A stretch of 64,000 nucleotides of DNA from Flavobacterium saccharophilum. Lineage in GTDB: Bacteria; Bacteroidota; Bacteroidia; Flavobacteriales; Flavobacteriaceae. A model generated the notes under the pieces. That model saw only the letters and a program-made list of their open reading frames with translations. It searched no databases and had not been told where the DNA came from. Location: assembly GCF_900142735.1 (NCBI RefSeq), contig NZ_FRBY01000001.1, forward strand, positions 558,001-622,000, written 5' to 3'. This document shows positions 51,382 through 59,230 of this stretch, piece by piece. Positions within the stretch are counted from its first letter, which is position 1, and each line of letters starts with the position of its first letter. The position numbers and the translations under genes are program-made.

Positions 51382-51409
51382 TTTAGACTTGCTTAGATTT
51401 TTAGATTTT

Positions 51410-51530
51410 TAGACTTCTTAGACTTACTTAGATATAGACTTGCTAGATTTTTCGACTTGCTTAGATTTGGATTTAGACCTAGAGTTTTTGTCTAAGTTGT
51501 CTAAAAATCTAAGCCAGTCTAAGAAGTCTA
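51410..51530. repeat. Inverted repeat of TAGACTT words between ACP and KS genes
   Basis: Arms 51410-51433 and 51507-51530 pair over 24 bp with two mismatches. Between them run further degenerate copies of words like tagacttgcttagat. The right arm ends in the stop codon of the ACP gene. No U-run follows on the - strand, so it is not a standard terminator. Confidence 0.8.
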
Positions 51531-51785
51531 TTTAGTTCTGTTAGCGCTAATATAAGCCGCCATCGTTTCAATCGACTGGAAAATTGATTTTCCTTCTTTC
51601 GGATCCACCAATTTAATTCCGTAATCTTTATCTAAAATCACGATTAATTCAAGTGCATCAATTGAGTCTAAACCTAAACCGTCTCCAAACAAAGGATCAT
51701 TATCAGCAATGTCTTCGATTGCGATATCTTCTAAGTTTAAAGTCGTTATGATTTTATTTTTTAATTCTTCTTTTAATGCTTCCAT
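51528..51785 (-). CDS. Acyl carrier protein
   Basis: An 85-residue ACP. The phosphopantetheine-bearing Ser is Ser41 in GLGLDSIDALEL. The sequence is acidic and helical, as expected. It sits 2 bp after the ketosynthase-like fragment and before the KS/CLF pair, so it is likely the carrier of the polyene chain. A second ACP is encoded at 62307, perhaps for another stage. Confidence 0.93.
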   Translation of the reverse strand: MEALKEELKNKIITTLNLEDIAIEDIADNDPLFGDGLGLDSIDALELIVILDKDYGIKLVDPKEGKSIFQSIETMAAYISANRTK

Positions 51786-51787
51786 GA

Positions 51788-52402
51788 TTATTTATTATAT
51801 AATGTATTGATATTTTCGTTCGTATATTTTGTGTTTTCTTTCTTGCTTATTGTGCAAAGAAACGCTTTGTAATCGTCATTAAAAAATTCTACCCAACCGC
51901 AAAGTACTACATCTGCCTTATCCGAATTTAGTAAAATATTCGAATAATTCGACATAAATTCGGTGTTGAAAACATCAAATATAAAGAAAGAATTCTCGCT
52001 TTTCAACTGATGACGGATACTTATTTCGCCCAGACAAATATTTGGCAGCGTATAAACAAAAACCGCCGGACTCGGATAATAGTTTTCTTTGTCTGAAATA
52101 GATTCCTGATATTTTACATCGGTATCTAAACTCGAAGATTTATTCGCCAAAACCAAAGCAATATTATTTTCCTGTTCCGAAGAAGTTATCGGACTCAAAA
52201 GCAATTCGGCACCTAAAAAAGCCAATTTACTCAAAGCATCCATTTTGAAAAACTTCGGATATTGAATATCAAAATTACGATAGGCTTGTTTGGAGAAATC
52301 AGCAAAATTAGTCGGTTCAATTTTGAATACAGAAGTTCCGTTTAAAACAATTTCGTTGTTTTGGATGGTGATATAGGATTGTATGTAGGTATTTTGAGTC
52401 AT
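51788..52402 (-). CDS. Truncated ketosynthase-like protein (ApeC-type)
   Basis: A 204-residue protein resembling the amino half of a ketosynthase: YPSPAVFVYTLPNICLGEIS and a late VLCGWVEFFNDDYKAFLC, with no Cys nucleophile in the expected place and no His sites. Proteins of this form (beta-ketoacyl synthase N-terminal-like) occur in aryl polyene clusters and may help assemble the KS complex. It is 2 bp before the ACP gene and is preceded by a divergent small gene. Confidence 0.75.
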   Translation of the reverse strand: MTQNTYIQSYITIQNNEIVLNGTSVFKIEPTNFADFSKQAYRNFDIQYPKFFKMDALSKLAFLGAELLLSPITSSEQENNIALVLANKSSSLDTDVKYQESISDKENYYPSPAVFVYTLPNICLGEISIRHQLKSENSFFIFDVFNTEFMSNYSNILLNSDKADVVLCGWVEFFNDDYKAFLCTISKKENTKYTNENINTLYNK

Positions 52403-52419
52403 TATTTTTTATAACTTTG
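52394..52419 (+). promoter_or_regulatory. Promoter of the small + strand gene
   Basis: TAACTTTG at 52412-52419 matches the -7 consensus exactly; a TTG at 52394-52396 is 15 bp upstream, a little closer than the usual 17-23. The ATG at 52427 is 7 bp after the -7 box, so the transcript would have almost no leader. Confidence 0.55.
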
Positions 52420-52426
52420 TCAAGAT

Positions 52427-52612
52427 ATGAAATTCTACGAAAAATATCCGAAATTAAAAGAGAAAAGCTTTTTGTCAAAAGTGCTTACGGATACTGTATT
52501 TTCTACAATGTCTTTAGAAGATCAACAAGTTTCGAAAACTAAAATCGTAAAAATTGTAAATGGAATTTTAAAGGACAAAGAATTAAAAGGAGATCAATTC
52601 TTCACTAATTAA
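52427..52612 (+). CDS. Small protein convergent with the Fic gene
   Basis: A 61-residue, lysine-rich, probably helical protein and the only + strand gene in the pigment region. A good -7 promoter element lies directly before its ATG, which supports it being real. Its last 30 bp overlap the end of the Fic gene on the other strand. It carries TMSLED at residues 27-32, one residue away from the S/T-xxx-E-G/N inhibitory motif of Fic antitoxins; this may be chance. Otherwise it is unrecognised. Confidence 0.55.
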   Translation: MKFYEKYPKLKEKSFLSKVLTDTVFSTMSLEDQQVSKTKIVKIVNGILKDKELKGDQFFTN

Positions 52613-53164
52613 TTCGGTTAACATTTTAAAATCTCCGCTGTCTGCTGCTTTCATCGCATTAATATAAAATTTTCTGCTTTCGCCCTCTCGATAATATAAT
52701 TCTAAAGGTTGATAGCCAAATTTTAACGCAACAAGATTCATCAAAATCCTTCCGGTCCTACCATTTCCATTGTTAAATGGGTGAATTTTTATGAACTCAT
52801 AATGGGCATAAACGAGGCAATCAATATGTTCATTAAGAGTTTTTGAAATGGAAATTTTAAAATTAAGATTGTCTAGAAATTGATACATCGCTTGTAAAAC
52901 CATTACAGGTTTTGGAGGAATTAGTTGTCCCACAGTAACTTCTGTAGTTCTCCATTTTCCGGCCCAGTCATAAAGTTGTTCAAATGCAATTTTATGAATT
53001 TCCAAAACAAGAGATGTTGAAATTTCAACATCAGTTTCTAATTCAAAAGTAAAAAGTTCTGCTTTGGCAATACCAGTTGCTTCAAATTCATTGATTTTAT
53101 CTTTATCAGTTAAACCAAGTAAATTATCATCAGGAAATGGTGTCCAGCTTGTTTGATTTTCCAT
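52583..53164 (-). CDS. Fic-domain protein (predicted AMP-transferase)
   Basis: A 193-residue Fic/DOC protein with a complete active motif HPFNNGNGRTGR at residues 128-139, catalytic His128; such enzymes usually transfer AMP from ATP to a protein Ser/Thr/Tyr. A flap-like segment VTVGQLIPPKP lies near 77-87. I find no canonical inhibitory S/T-xxx-E-G/N motif in its own amino or carboxyl end. It lies 1 bp after a KS gene and in the same direction, yet has no known role in pigment synthesis, so it may be an insertion. Confidence 0.9.
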   Translation of the reverse strand: MENQTSWTPFPDDNLLGLTDKDKINEFEATGIAKAELFTFELETDVEISTSLVLEIHKIAFEQLYDWAGKWRTTEVTVGQLIPPKPVMVLQAMYQFLDNLNFKISISKTLNEHIDCLVYAHYEFIKIHPFNNGNGRTGRILMNLVALKFGYQPLELYYREGESRKFYINAMKAADSGDFKMLTELISEELISF

Positions 53165-53165
53165 A

Positions 53166-54305
53166 TTATTTCATTTTCTCAAAAACCACAGCCGTATTAC
53201 AACCTCCAAATCCAGAAGCCGTTTTCAAAAAGATTTGAATATTTGCCTGTTCATTTTTCTCAATCACATTAATCGTTTCACTTACCCCAATCTCATCAAA
53301 ACCTTTTGATTCAAAAAGTTGATTTTGATTCGCCGATTCAATTGCAATTACCGTTTCTAATAATCCTGAAGCGCCCAAAGTATGACCGTAAAATCCTTTC
53401 AAACTATTGACTGGAACATTTTGTAAATCCAAACGATTTAATGCAATCGCTTCCATTTCGTCGTTGAACGGAGTTGCCGTTCCGTGCGCTGAAATATAAT
53501 CTATTTGATTAGAATTGATTTGCGCTTCTTTCATCGCATTCTGAATACTTCTAAACAAACCTTCGCCAGTTCTTGAAGGACCCGAAATATGATTGGCATC
53601 GTTTATCGAACTGTCTCCAATTATTTTTATTTTAGCTTTTTTGGCTTCCGCCGAAACTAAAATAGCTGCAGTTGCTTCTCCCAAACTTACGCCCGTCCTG
53701 TTTTTAGAATACGGTTTACAAGGCAAATCGCTCATCGCCTGAAAAGCATTAAAACCCGACAAAACAAATTCTGAAACTTCGTCGCCGGCCACAACAAAAA
53801 TGTTATCGTAAAGCTTTGACTGAATCATTCTTTTGGCAACTGAAATCGCTAAAATTCCGGAAACACAGGCATTCGAAATGACAATTGGTGTTGTTTCGAA
53901 TCCGAAGAAATTGGCAACATTTTGAGTCAAAACATCTAAATGTGCGTTTTGAAAACTGGCTTCAGCATTATCTTTTAAAGCCGTAACATTTCCTTTTGTG
54001 GTCGAAAGTATAAAAGCGGTTTTCGAATTTAATTCAACTCCGGAATTTTTGATCATCGGCTCTAAAGCCAAAATCATCATTTTCTCTAAACGAGAATATT
54101 TTTTGTCAGTGCTGATTTTTTCAAAAGCACTGTTTATTTTTTCATCAGCAATTACAGAAGCATAAAACGGATTTGGCATTAAAGAAACATCCTGGTGCAA
54201 TTGAATTCCGGAATCGCCACGCAAAATCGCTTTGATGTTGGAGTCAACATCAAAACCTAAAGGCGTGATACAATTGGTTTCATTTATATATACTTCTCTT
54301 ATCAT
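53166..54305 (-). CDS. Beta-ketoacyl-ACP synthase (KAS I/II type)
   Basis: A 379-residue condensing enzyme. Nucleophile Cys147 in SNACVSGILAI, His in SAHGTATPFND and His in KGFYGHTLGAS, so all catalytic residues are present. It begins MIREVYINETNCITPLGF, a divergent amino end compared with the KS at 50185. It is probably a second extension or starter-condensing KS of the pigment pathway. An intergenic repeat lies upstream. Confidence 0.9.
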   Translation of the reverse strand: MIREVYINETNCITPLGFDVDSNIKAILRGDSGIQLHQDVSLMPNPFYASVIADEKINSAFEKISTDKKYSRLEKMMILALEPMIKNSGVELNSKTAFILSTTKGNVTALKDNAEASFQNAHLDVLTQNVANFFGFETTPIVISNACVSGILAISVAKRMIQSKLYDNIFVVAGDEVSEFVLSGFNAFQAMSDLPCKPYSKNRTGVSLGEATAAILVSAEAKKAKIKIIGDSSINDANHISGPSRTGEGLFRSIQNAMKEAQINSNQIDYISAHGTATPFNDEMEAIALNRLDLQNVPVNSLKGFYGHTLGASGLLETVIAIESANQNQLFESKGFDEIGVSETINVIEKNEQANIQIFLKTASGFGGCNTAVVFEKMK

Positions 54306-54392
54306 TTTGTGATTTTCAAATTTTTAAGGTTTCACGCAGATTAATATAGATTTAAGCAGATTTAAAAAGATTTCTATTTTTAATTCGTGCTA

Positions 54393-54440
54393 ATTCGTGA
54401 AATTGCTTCGTCTATTCGCTATCGCTCGGGTCATGGCTAA
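54393..54440. repeat. Split copy of the AATTCGTGAATT repeat with the 27-nt insert
   Basis: The words aattcgtg and taattcgtgaaatt are followed by the insert at 54405-54431 (ending tatcgctcgggt) and then catggctaaaa, matching the right arm and insert of the element at 43721-43769 in order and length. The left arm seen at 43.7 kb is lacking; the 5' part of this gap instead has cagatttaa words. Confidence 0.72.
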
Positions 54441-54443
54441 AAT

Positions 54444-54905
54444 TTACTTCAACAACCCAACTTTACGTTTCCATTCCTCATAAAAAGGAGGATTTGTCAA
54501 CATCAAATTTCCTTCTTTATCTAAAAATACCTGAACAGTTTCGCCAGTACAGGCAACTTCGCCTTGAGCGTCAATAATTCTAAAGCGGTAAATTATCTTG
54601 GCAGCCGGTGTATCGACAACGGTGGTTTCAATCGTTACAACATCGCCGTAACGCAAAGACAATTTATGTTCGCATTTTGATTTTACAATGGGTGTTGTAT
54701 AACCGGTATTGCCAATATCTAAATACGTAAGTCCATGTTTTCTTCCAAAAGCTTCTCTTCCATCTTCAAAATAGGTAATATAATGGCCGTGCCAAACGAT
54801 TCCAAGCGGATCAGTTTCGTTAAAACGAATTCTGATTTCGTGTGAAACGGTTAGGGAAGTGGCTTCGTTATACTGTTCTTTTCTTTTTGTCATAAAATAA
54901 GGCAA
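54444..54905 (-). CDS. Acyl-CoA/ACP thioesterase (YbgC/4HBT type)
   Basis: A 153-residue hotdog thioesterase. The catalytic Asp is in IRFNETDPLGIVWHGHYITY (around residues 27-46), the 4-hydroxybenzoyl-CoA thioesterase family hallmark. It would release or proof-read acyl chains from carrier protein or CoA. The start overlaps the ABC permease gene by 38 bp; a start at Met5 (54893) is also possible. It is the last gene of a run before the repeat at 54.4 kb. Confidence 0.88.
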   Translation of the reverse strand: MPYFMTKRKEQYNEATSLTVSHEIRIRFNETDPLGIVWHGHYITYFEDGREAFGRKHGLTYLDIGNTGYTTPIVKSKCEHKLSLRYGDVVTIETTVVDTPAAKIIYRFRIIDAQGEVACTGETVQVFLDKEGNLMLTNPPFYEEWKRKVGLLK

Positions 54906-56151
54906 TGGAAGTTGTGATTATAAAGAACAAAAATAGCAAACTTATTTTTGGGATGATTTCGACGAAAGATCCGTTGCGCAATAACACATCATAAAAAGCT
55001 TCTAATCCCCAATTCATAGGCGATGATTTGGCGATAATTTGCATAATTTTTGGCATCGCAAAAACAGGAACCCAAACACCACCAACGGCAGCTAAAATGA
55101 TTACACTCGTTGCGCCAAAGGGAGCTGATTGTTCTTGTGTACTGGCAATAGTTCCCAATAAAATTCCGAAACCAATGGCACCAAAACCTGAAAATAAAGC
55201 CACAACACTCATTAAAAATAAATGCCCTTCAACATTTAAGGATGGCAAGCCAATATGCGGAAATAAGAATATTGCAACGGCAACCATCATATAAAACTGA
55301 ATCATACAGATCATTAAATACGTAATGGTTTTTCCGATGATAATAATTAAATTCGAAGTTGGATTGGTCAATAAACGCACAAATGTTCCTTGCGATTTTT
55401 CTTTTACAATATTGATGGATAACGGAATCACAATAAAAAATATCGCAAAAAGTGTCCAGGCCGGAACGTTATGCTGAACCGAATTGGGTAATACTTCTTT
55501 GTTGTTTATTCTTGGAATTATTTCTTTGAAAGTGATAAAACTCTTTTGTTCGAATTGTGCATTTTCTTCGCCCAATTGATTTTGAAAAGTAGTGTAAATT
55601 GATTTCGTTTCAATCTGAGAAATCATTTTGTCAATGGCGTTCATTACCGAGGTTTTGAAACTCATTTGAACAGCCGGATCAAAATACAATTTAACTTCTT
55701 TTTGCTGTAAAACTTTTGAAGTTTTTGGTTCGGCAATAGAATCTGTAAAACCCATCTTGCTCACAATGTTCTGTACATTCTGATCTACTTTGGCTTGTAA
55801 ATCGACACTTAAATCTTTCGGAATTACAATCGCCAGTTTAAATTTTCCTTTGTACACATTTTCTTTGGCAACTTCTTCTGTAATAGGCTGATTGTCGATT
55901 TGTGTTATAATATCGAATGCATTATTCTTTTGCAGATTATCAAAAACCGTTTTTGAAACCGAACCTTTATCGTTATCCACCAATAAAATCTGAATTTTAT
56001 TGTCGCTTACAGTTTTAAAGGTACTATCCTGAATGATAGTAACCGTGATTACCAATATCAAAGGCATGATAAACAGAATGATCAAACCGCCTAAATCACG
56101 TTTAAGCAGTAAAAATTCTTTTACGATCGACATCCAAATTTTATATAGCAT
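54868..56151 (-). CDS. ABC-2 type exporter permease
   Basis: A 427-residue membrane protein of the YhhJ/ABC-2 group: one amino-terminal helix (about 22-43), a large extracytoplasmic domain (about 45-220) and five to six helices after residue 225, including LSINIVKEKSQGTFVRLLT, the usual coupling segment. It pairs with the ATPase encoded upstream (11-bp overlap). In this setting it probably exports the pigment or a lipid intermediate. Confidence 0.9.
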   Translation of the reverse strand: MLYKIWMSIVKEFLLLKRDLGGLIILFIMPLILVITVTIIQDSTFKTVSDNKIQILLVDNDKGSVSKTVFDNLQKNNAFDIITQIDNQPITEEVAKENVYKGKFKLAIVIPKDLSVDLQAKVDQNVQNIVSKMGFTDSIAEPKTSKVLQQKEVKLYFDPAVQMSFKTSVMNAIDKMISQIETKSIYTTFQNQLGEENAQFEQKSFITFKEIIPRINNKEVLPNSVQHNVPAWTLFAIFFIVIPLSINIVKEKSQGTFVRLLTNPTSNLIIIIGKTITYLMICMIQFYMMVAVAIFLFPHIGLPSLNVEGHLFLMSVVALFSGFGAIGFGILLGTIASTQEQSAPFGATSVIILAAVGGVWVPVFAMPKIMQIIAKSSPMNWGLEAFYDVLLRNGSFVEIIPKISLLFLFFIITTSIALFYDKKKRTV

Positions 56152-56893
56152 CTCTAAAGTCTTTACCGGTTAATGAAATAAAAACTTCTTCGAGATTTCT
56201 CGCTTCTTCAACAGACGCAATCAAAGTGGATGGCGTGCCTTGGGCGTAAATTCGGCCTTGGTCTAAAATGGCAATCGTGTCGCAGAAATCTTCGGCTTCC
56301 GCCAAATGGTGCGAAGTATAAATAATCGTTGTTCCGTTTTGATTCAGTACTTTCAAATAATCTAAAATGGCATTTTTAGATTGTACATCAACACCAACGG
56401 TTGGTTCATCCAAAAATAAAACTTTGGGATTGTGCAGAATTCCGGCAATCAAATTGACTCTTCGTTTCATTCCGCCAGAAAAGGTTTCAATGCGTTTGTC
56501 AGCGAATTTTAAAAGTCCCAAAAGATCTAAAGTTTCGATTACTTTGTCTTTTAAATCAGAACCTTTTAAACCGTACATACTTCCAAAATAATGCAGATTT
56601 TCACGCGCTGTCAAAGTTGGATATAATGCATATTCCTGAGGAACAACGCCAATGATTTTTTTGATTTTTGCGGCATGATGAGAATAATCCAGATCATTAA
56701 TCGTGAAATGTCCTGAAGTGGGTTTGATTAATCCGCAGAGCATGGAGATTAAAGTGGTTTTTCCGGCACCATTTGGCCCTAGCAAACCAAAAATCTGACC
56801 TTCGTTTATCTCCAGCGAAACGTCGTTCAAAGAAAACATTTCTGCGTCTTTGTACTTTTTCGAAAGGGATTCTATTTTTATAATGGAATTCAA
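56141..56893 (-). CDS. ABC exporter ATP-binding protein
   Basis: A 250-residue nucleotide-binding subunit. Walker A GPNGAGKTT near residues 39-47, the Q-loop VPQEYALYPTLTA, signature FSGGMKRRV near 138, Walker B VLFLDEPTVGVD near 158, and TSHH with the switch His. GVDVQSK follows as in drug/lipid exporters of the CcmA/YadG type. It overlaps the permease gene by 11 bp. Confidence 0.93.
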   Translation of the reverse strand: MNSIIKIESLSKKYKDAEMFSLNDVSLEINEGQIFGLLGPNGAGKTTLISMLCGLIKPTSGHFTINDLDYSHHAAKIKKIIGVVPQEYALYPTLTARENLHYFGSMYGLKGSDLKDKVIETLDLLGLLKFADKRIETFSGGMKRRVNLIAGILHNPKVLFLDEPTVGVDVQSKNAILDYLKVLNQNGTTIIYTSHHLAEAEDFCDTIAILDQGRIYAQGTPSTLIASVEEARNLEEVFISLTGKDFRDAI

Positions 56894-56900
56894 AATATAG

Positions 56901-57899
56901 TTAGCTGATTGCTTTTTTTAGTTTTTTGAAAAAGATCTCTTCGCGATTCGCGATGGCCAAAAGTTCATCCGCGATGGCGTTGTAAGCATCTTCTTTGGCA
57001 CTTCTGTTTTTGTAAATTCGGGAAGCTTCTACGGCAAAATCTCTCCAGGAATCTCCAATTTGAGTCATTTCTTTCGAAAGATTTTTCAATTCTTCATTAC
57101 CCAAAATAACCGAAGCTTCTTGTAAAAACGCGGCGTAAATAAAACGGAAACCACCGCCTCCGGTTCCAATTTCTTCCTGCATGCGCACCATTTGTGCCAG
57201 GTAATGATTGGCTTTTCTGACACCGTGTTTTGCGGGCCATTTTCTGATTCGGCGGGAAACAAATTTAATTCCGTTGACACCTACAATTGGCATTGGCGCC
57301 AGCATAGTGCGGCACGTATCTTTGATTCCTTTGATGATCGCACTTTTAAAATCAACTTCATTCGGAACCTGAATTGGATAATACATTTGGCCTCTTGGCG
57401 CAAACGCACCTTTGGCAAAACGTACTTTTTCTAATTCGTCATGTGTTAAAGTTGTAACGGTTTCCATTACAGGATCGCTGATCAAATAATCAGTTTCGGT
57501 TTTTCCGTAAACGACTAAATTATGTGCGTTGAAATGAAAACGATATTCATCCGGAAAATAAGTAAGGTTGTAAACGCCAACTTGCAATCCGGTTGGAATA
57601 TTATTTTTTAAATTTTCGTCTAAAGCCTGAGTGGCATTTGAAACAGAAGAAAATTTTTGTCTTTTTATTTTAAGATTTAAACGGCTTGCAACTTTATTAA
57701 AAATCTGTCCAGGCAAAGTTCTGTAACTGATGGCCGGTGCGTGATTTACTTTTATAAAAGGCAAATACACGAACAAAAGTCCGGAACCAATTCCGAAAAC
57801 CATCGGCTCGCTGATGTTCAGTCCGCTGTTTTTAAGCAAATTTGACGCTACTCCATTTTCACAATGAGCAGATTGATGGTGTGTAAAAGTAACTTGCAT
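56901..57899 (-). CDS. BtrH N-terminal domain protein (DUF4872-like)
   Basis: A 332-residue protein beginning MQVTFTHHQSAHCENGVASN, the BtrH amino domain, with a likely catalytic Cys13, as in the butirosin acyltransferase BtrH that moves acyl groups from ACP onto an amine. The rest (about 150-332) is helical, DUF4872-like. Here it could transfer an acyl chain from an ACP to a lipid or the resorcinol. It lies 7 bp before the ABC ATPase and overlaps the next upstream gene by one base. Confidence 0.82.
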   Translation of the reverse strand: MQVTFTHHQSAHCENGVASNLLKNSGLNISEPMVFGIGSGLLFVYLPFIKVNHAPAISYRTLPGQIFNKVASRLNLKIKRQKFSSVSNATQALDENLKNNIPTGLQVGVYNLTYFPDEYRFHFNAHNLVVYGKTETDYLISDPVMETVTTLTHDELEKVRFAKGAFAPRGQMYYPIQVPNEVDFKSAIIKGIKDTCRTMLAPMPIVGVNGIKFVSRRIRKWPAKHGVRKANHYLAQMVRMQEEIGTGGGGFRFIYAAFLQEASVILGNEELKNLSKEMTQIGDSWRDFAVEASRIYKNRSAKEDAYNAIADELLAIANREEIFFKKLKKAIS

Positions 57900-58303
57900 T
57901 AATCTGTTTTAAAGTTTTTTAATTCGGCTATTGAAATGTCAAAGGCGTCGGCATATTTTTGTAAAGTCTTGTCGTCTAGTTTAGCGAAAACAGTCGGTTT
58001 AAAATGCCTTTTTACACGCCATTTCCACATATCAACATAACCGGCAAGAATCGTAAGATCCATTTTATTGAGTTCCATATAATAACAAATCGGACTAACT
58101 TCTCCAATCTGAACTTTTAGTTTGGCTTCTTCGGCACGTTCTTTTATATCGTCAATTGCATTAGAAAGGGCAATGGCTTTCGGTTCCCAGCCCGTACTTA
58201 GAGCGGTTGTATAATTACCGTTTTCATCGGTAGCGTAAACAAGCTCTTTCAGGTTCTTTTTGCTTAAATTTCCATCGTGCTGAGGTACATTTTCTTTTTC
58301 CAT
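57899..58303 (-). CDS. Conserved small protein of flexirubin clusters, function unknown
   Basis: A 134-residue soluble protein. The amino end is polar (MEKENVPQHDGNLSKKN). The second half is helical, with YYMELNKMDLTILAGYVDMWKWRVKRHF, and the end LQKYADAFDISIAELKNF looks like a helix-turn-helix, though DNA binding is not shown. The stop overlaps the BtrH gene start by one base (57899). It may be a chaperone or a regulator; no function can be assigned. Confidence 0.78.
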   Translation of the reverse strand: MEKENVPQHDGNLSKKNLKELVYATDENGNYTTALSTGWEPKAIALSNAIDDIKERAEEAKLKVQIGEVSPICYYMELNKMDLTILAGYVDMWKWRVKRHFKPTVFAKLDDKTLQKYADAFDISIAELKNFKTD

Positions 58304-58325
58304 GACGGGTTTATTTTCGATTAGA

Positions 58326-58790
58326 TTAAGTTGCTGCCGAAATCGTCTTTTGAATAAACAAATTGATTTCGCATTCTAAAAGTATTTTCTCTTCAAGAAA
58401 GCTTTGACAGCTCATCGTACATAAAGTGTAATTGTCGCCAACAAATTTTGAAACCAAAGTTGCTTTGGTAGTAATGCTGTCGCCAACTTTTGGCAACGAA
58501 TGTATTTTTACATTTTTTAAGGCGCTGATAAAACCTATAACGTTAACATTCTCATTTTCTGTGCCATCTTCATCAAAAAAATACTTTTTGCCTACGATTG
58601 ATGAACAAGTCTGGGCTGTATTTTCGATTAAACCAGCTTCTGTAAAAATGTTTTTATCGACAAAAATATTGTCTTCTTTGATCAAAAATATGGTTTCTAC
58701 GAAGTTGGTATCGATATCTAAAATCAAATCGACCATTAGCATCGGAGCGCGATGAGGTAAATAATTTTGAATGTCAACTCCCACTTTCAT
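58326..58790 (-). CDS. Hotdog dehydratase with complete FabZ-like site
   Basis: A 154-residue FabZ-like protein. The active-site His13 is in LPHRAPMLMVD, and Glu56 in AGLIENTAQ is the second catalytic residue. It should dehydrate 3-hydroxyacyl-ACP to the enoyl form, the step that makes each double bond of the polyene. It lies 8 bp downstream of a related gene without the His, suggesting that the two act as a heterodimer. Confidence 0.88.
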   Translation of the reverse strand: MKVGVDIQNYLPHRAPMLMVDLILDIDTNFVETIFLIKEDNIFVDKNIFTEAGLIENTAQTCSSIVGKKYFFDEDGTENENVNVIGFISALKNVKIHSLPKVGDSITTKATLVSKFVGDNYTLCTMSCQSFLEEKILLECEINLFIQKTISAAT

Positions 58791-58798
58791 AGTTCGTT

Positions 58799-59230
58799 TT
58801 ATTTGGCTAAAACGGTTTTCATTTGTCCGCTTGCAATTTCTTCGTTATTCAAAAAAGTCACAATGTCAACCAAAGTGATTCCGCCAAACTCCTGCAAAAT
58901 CGTTATGTTCGATTGAATCGTATCGTTAATTTTTGGCAGTTTTTTAATTTCGATATCTTTAATCGAACCGATATAGCCTGTTGGTGCAATTTCGTTTTTT
59001 AAAAAAAACTGATAACCGGTATGCAAAGCCACAGACTGCGCCATATGTTCGATTAAACCGGCCTCAAGAAAAGTGTTTTCTTCTAAAAAAATATTATCAT
59101 TTTGAATTTTCAATCCTGCAACCAATGAAGTTTCAGAATAAGAAAACATTCTGTCTACCATTACAAAAGGAAACTTCTGCGGTAATAAATTTCCAACAGC
59201 TTCTTTTTCTAAAAGCACTGTAGTTTCCAT
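58799..59230 (-). CDS. Hotdog dehydratase-like protein missing the catalytic His
   Basis: A 143-residue paralogue of the previous protein. The conserved HR of LPHR is replaced (LLPQKFPFVMVD), while Glu in AGLIEHMAQ is kept. The frame extends two codons further to 59236, but Met at 59230 makes a TAATG junction with the darB stop codon and is preferred. It may be a structural partner of the complete dehydratase, as in ApeI/ApeP-type pairs. Confidence 0.83.
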   Translation of the reverse strand: METTVLLEKEAVGNLLPQKFPFVMVDRMFSYSETSLVAGLKIQNDNIFLEENTFLEAGLIEHMAQSVALHTGYQFFLKNEIAPTGYIGSIKDIEIKKLPKINDTIQSNITILQEFGGITLVDIVTFLNNEEIASGQMKTVLAK

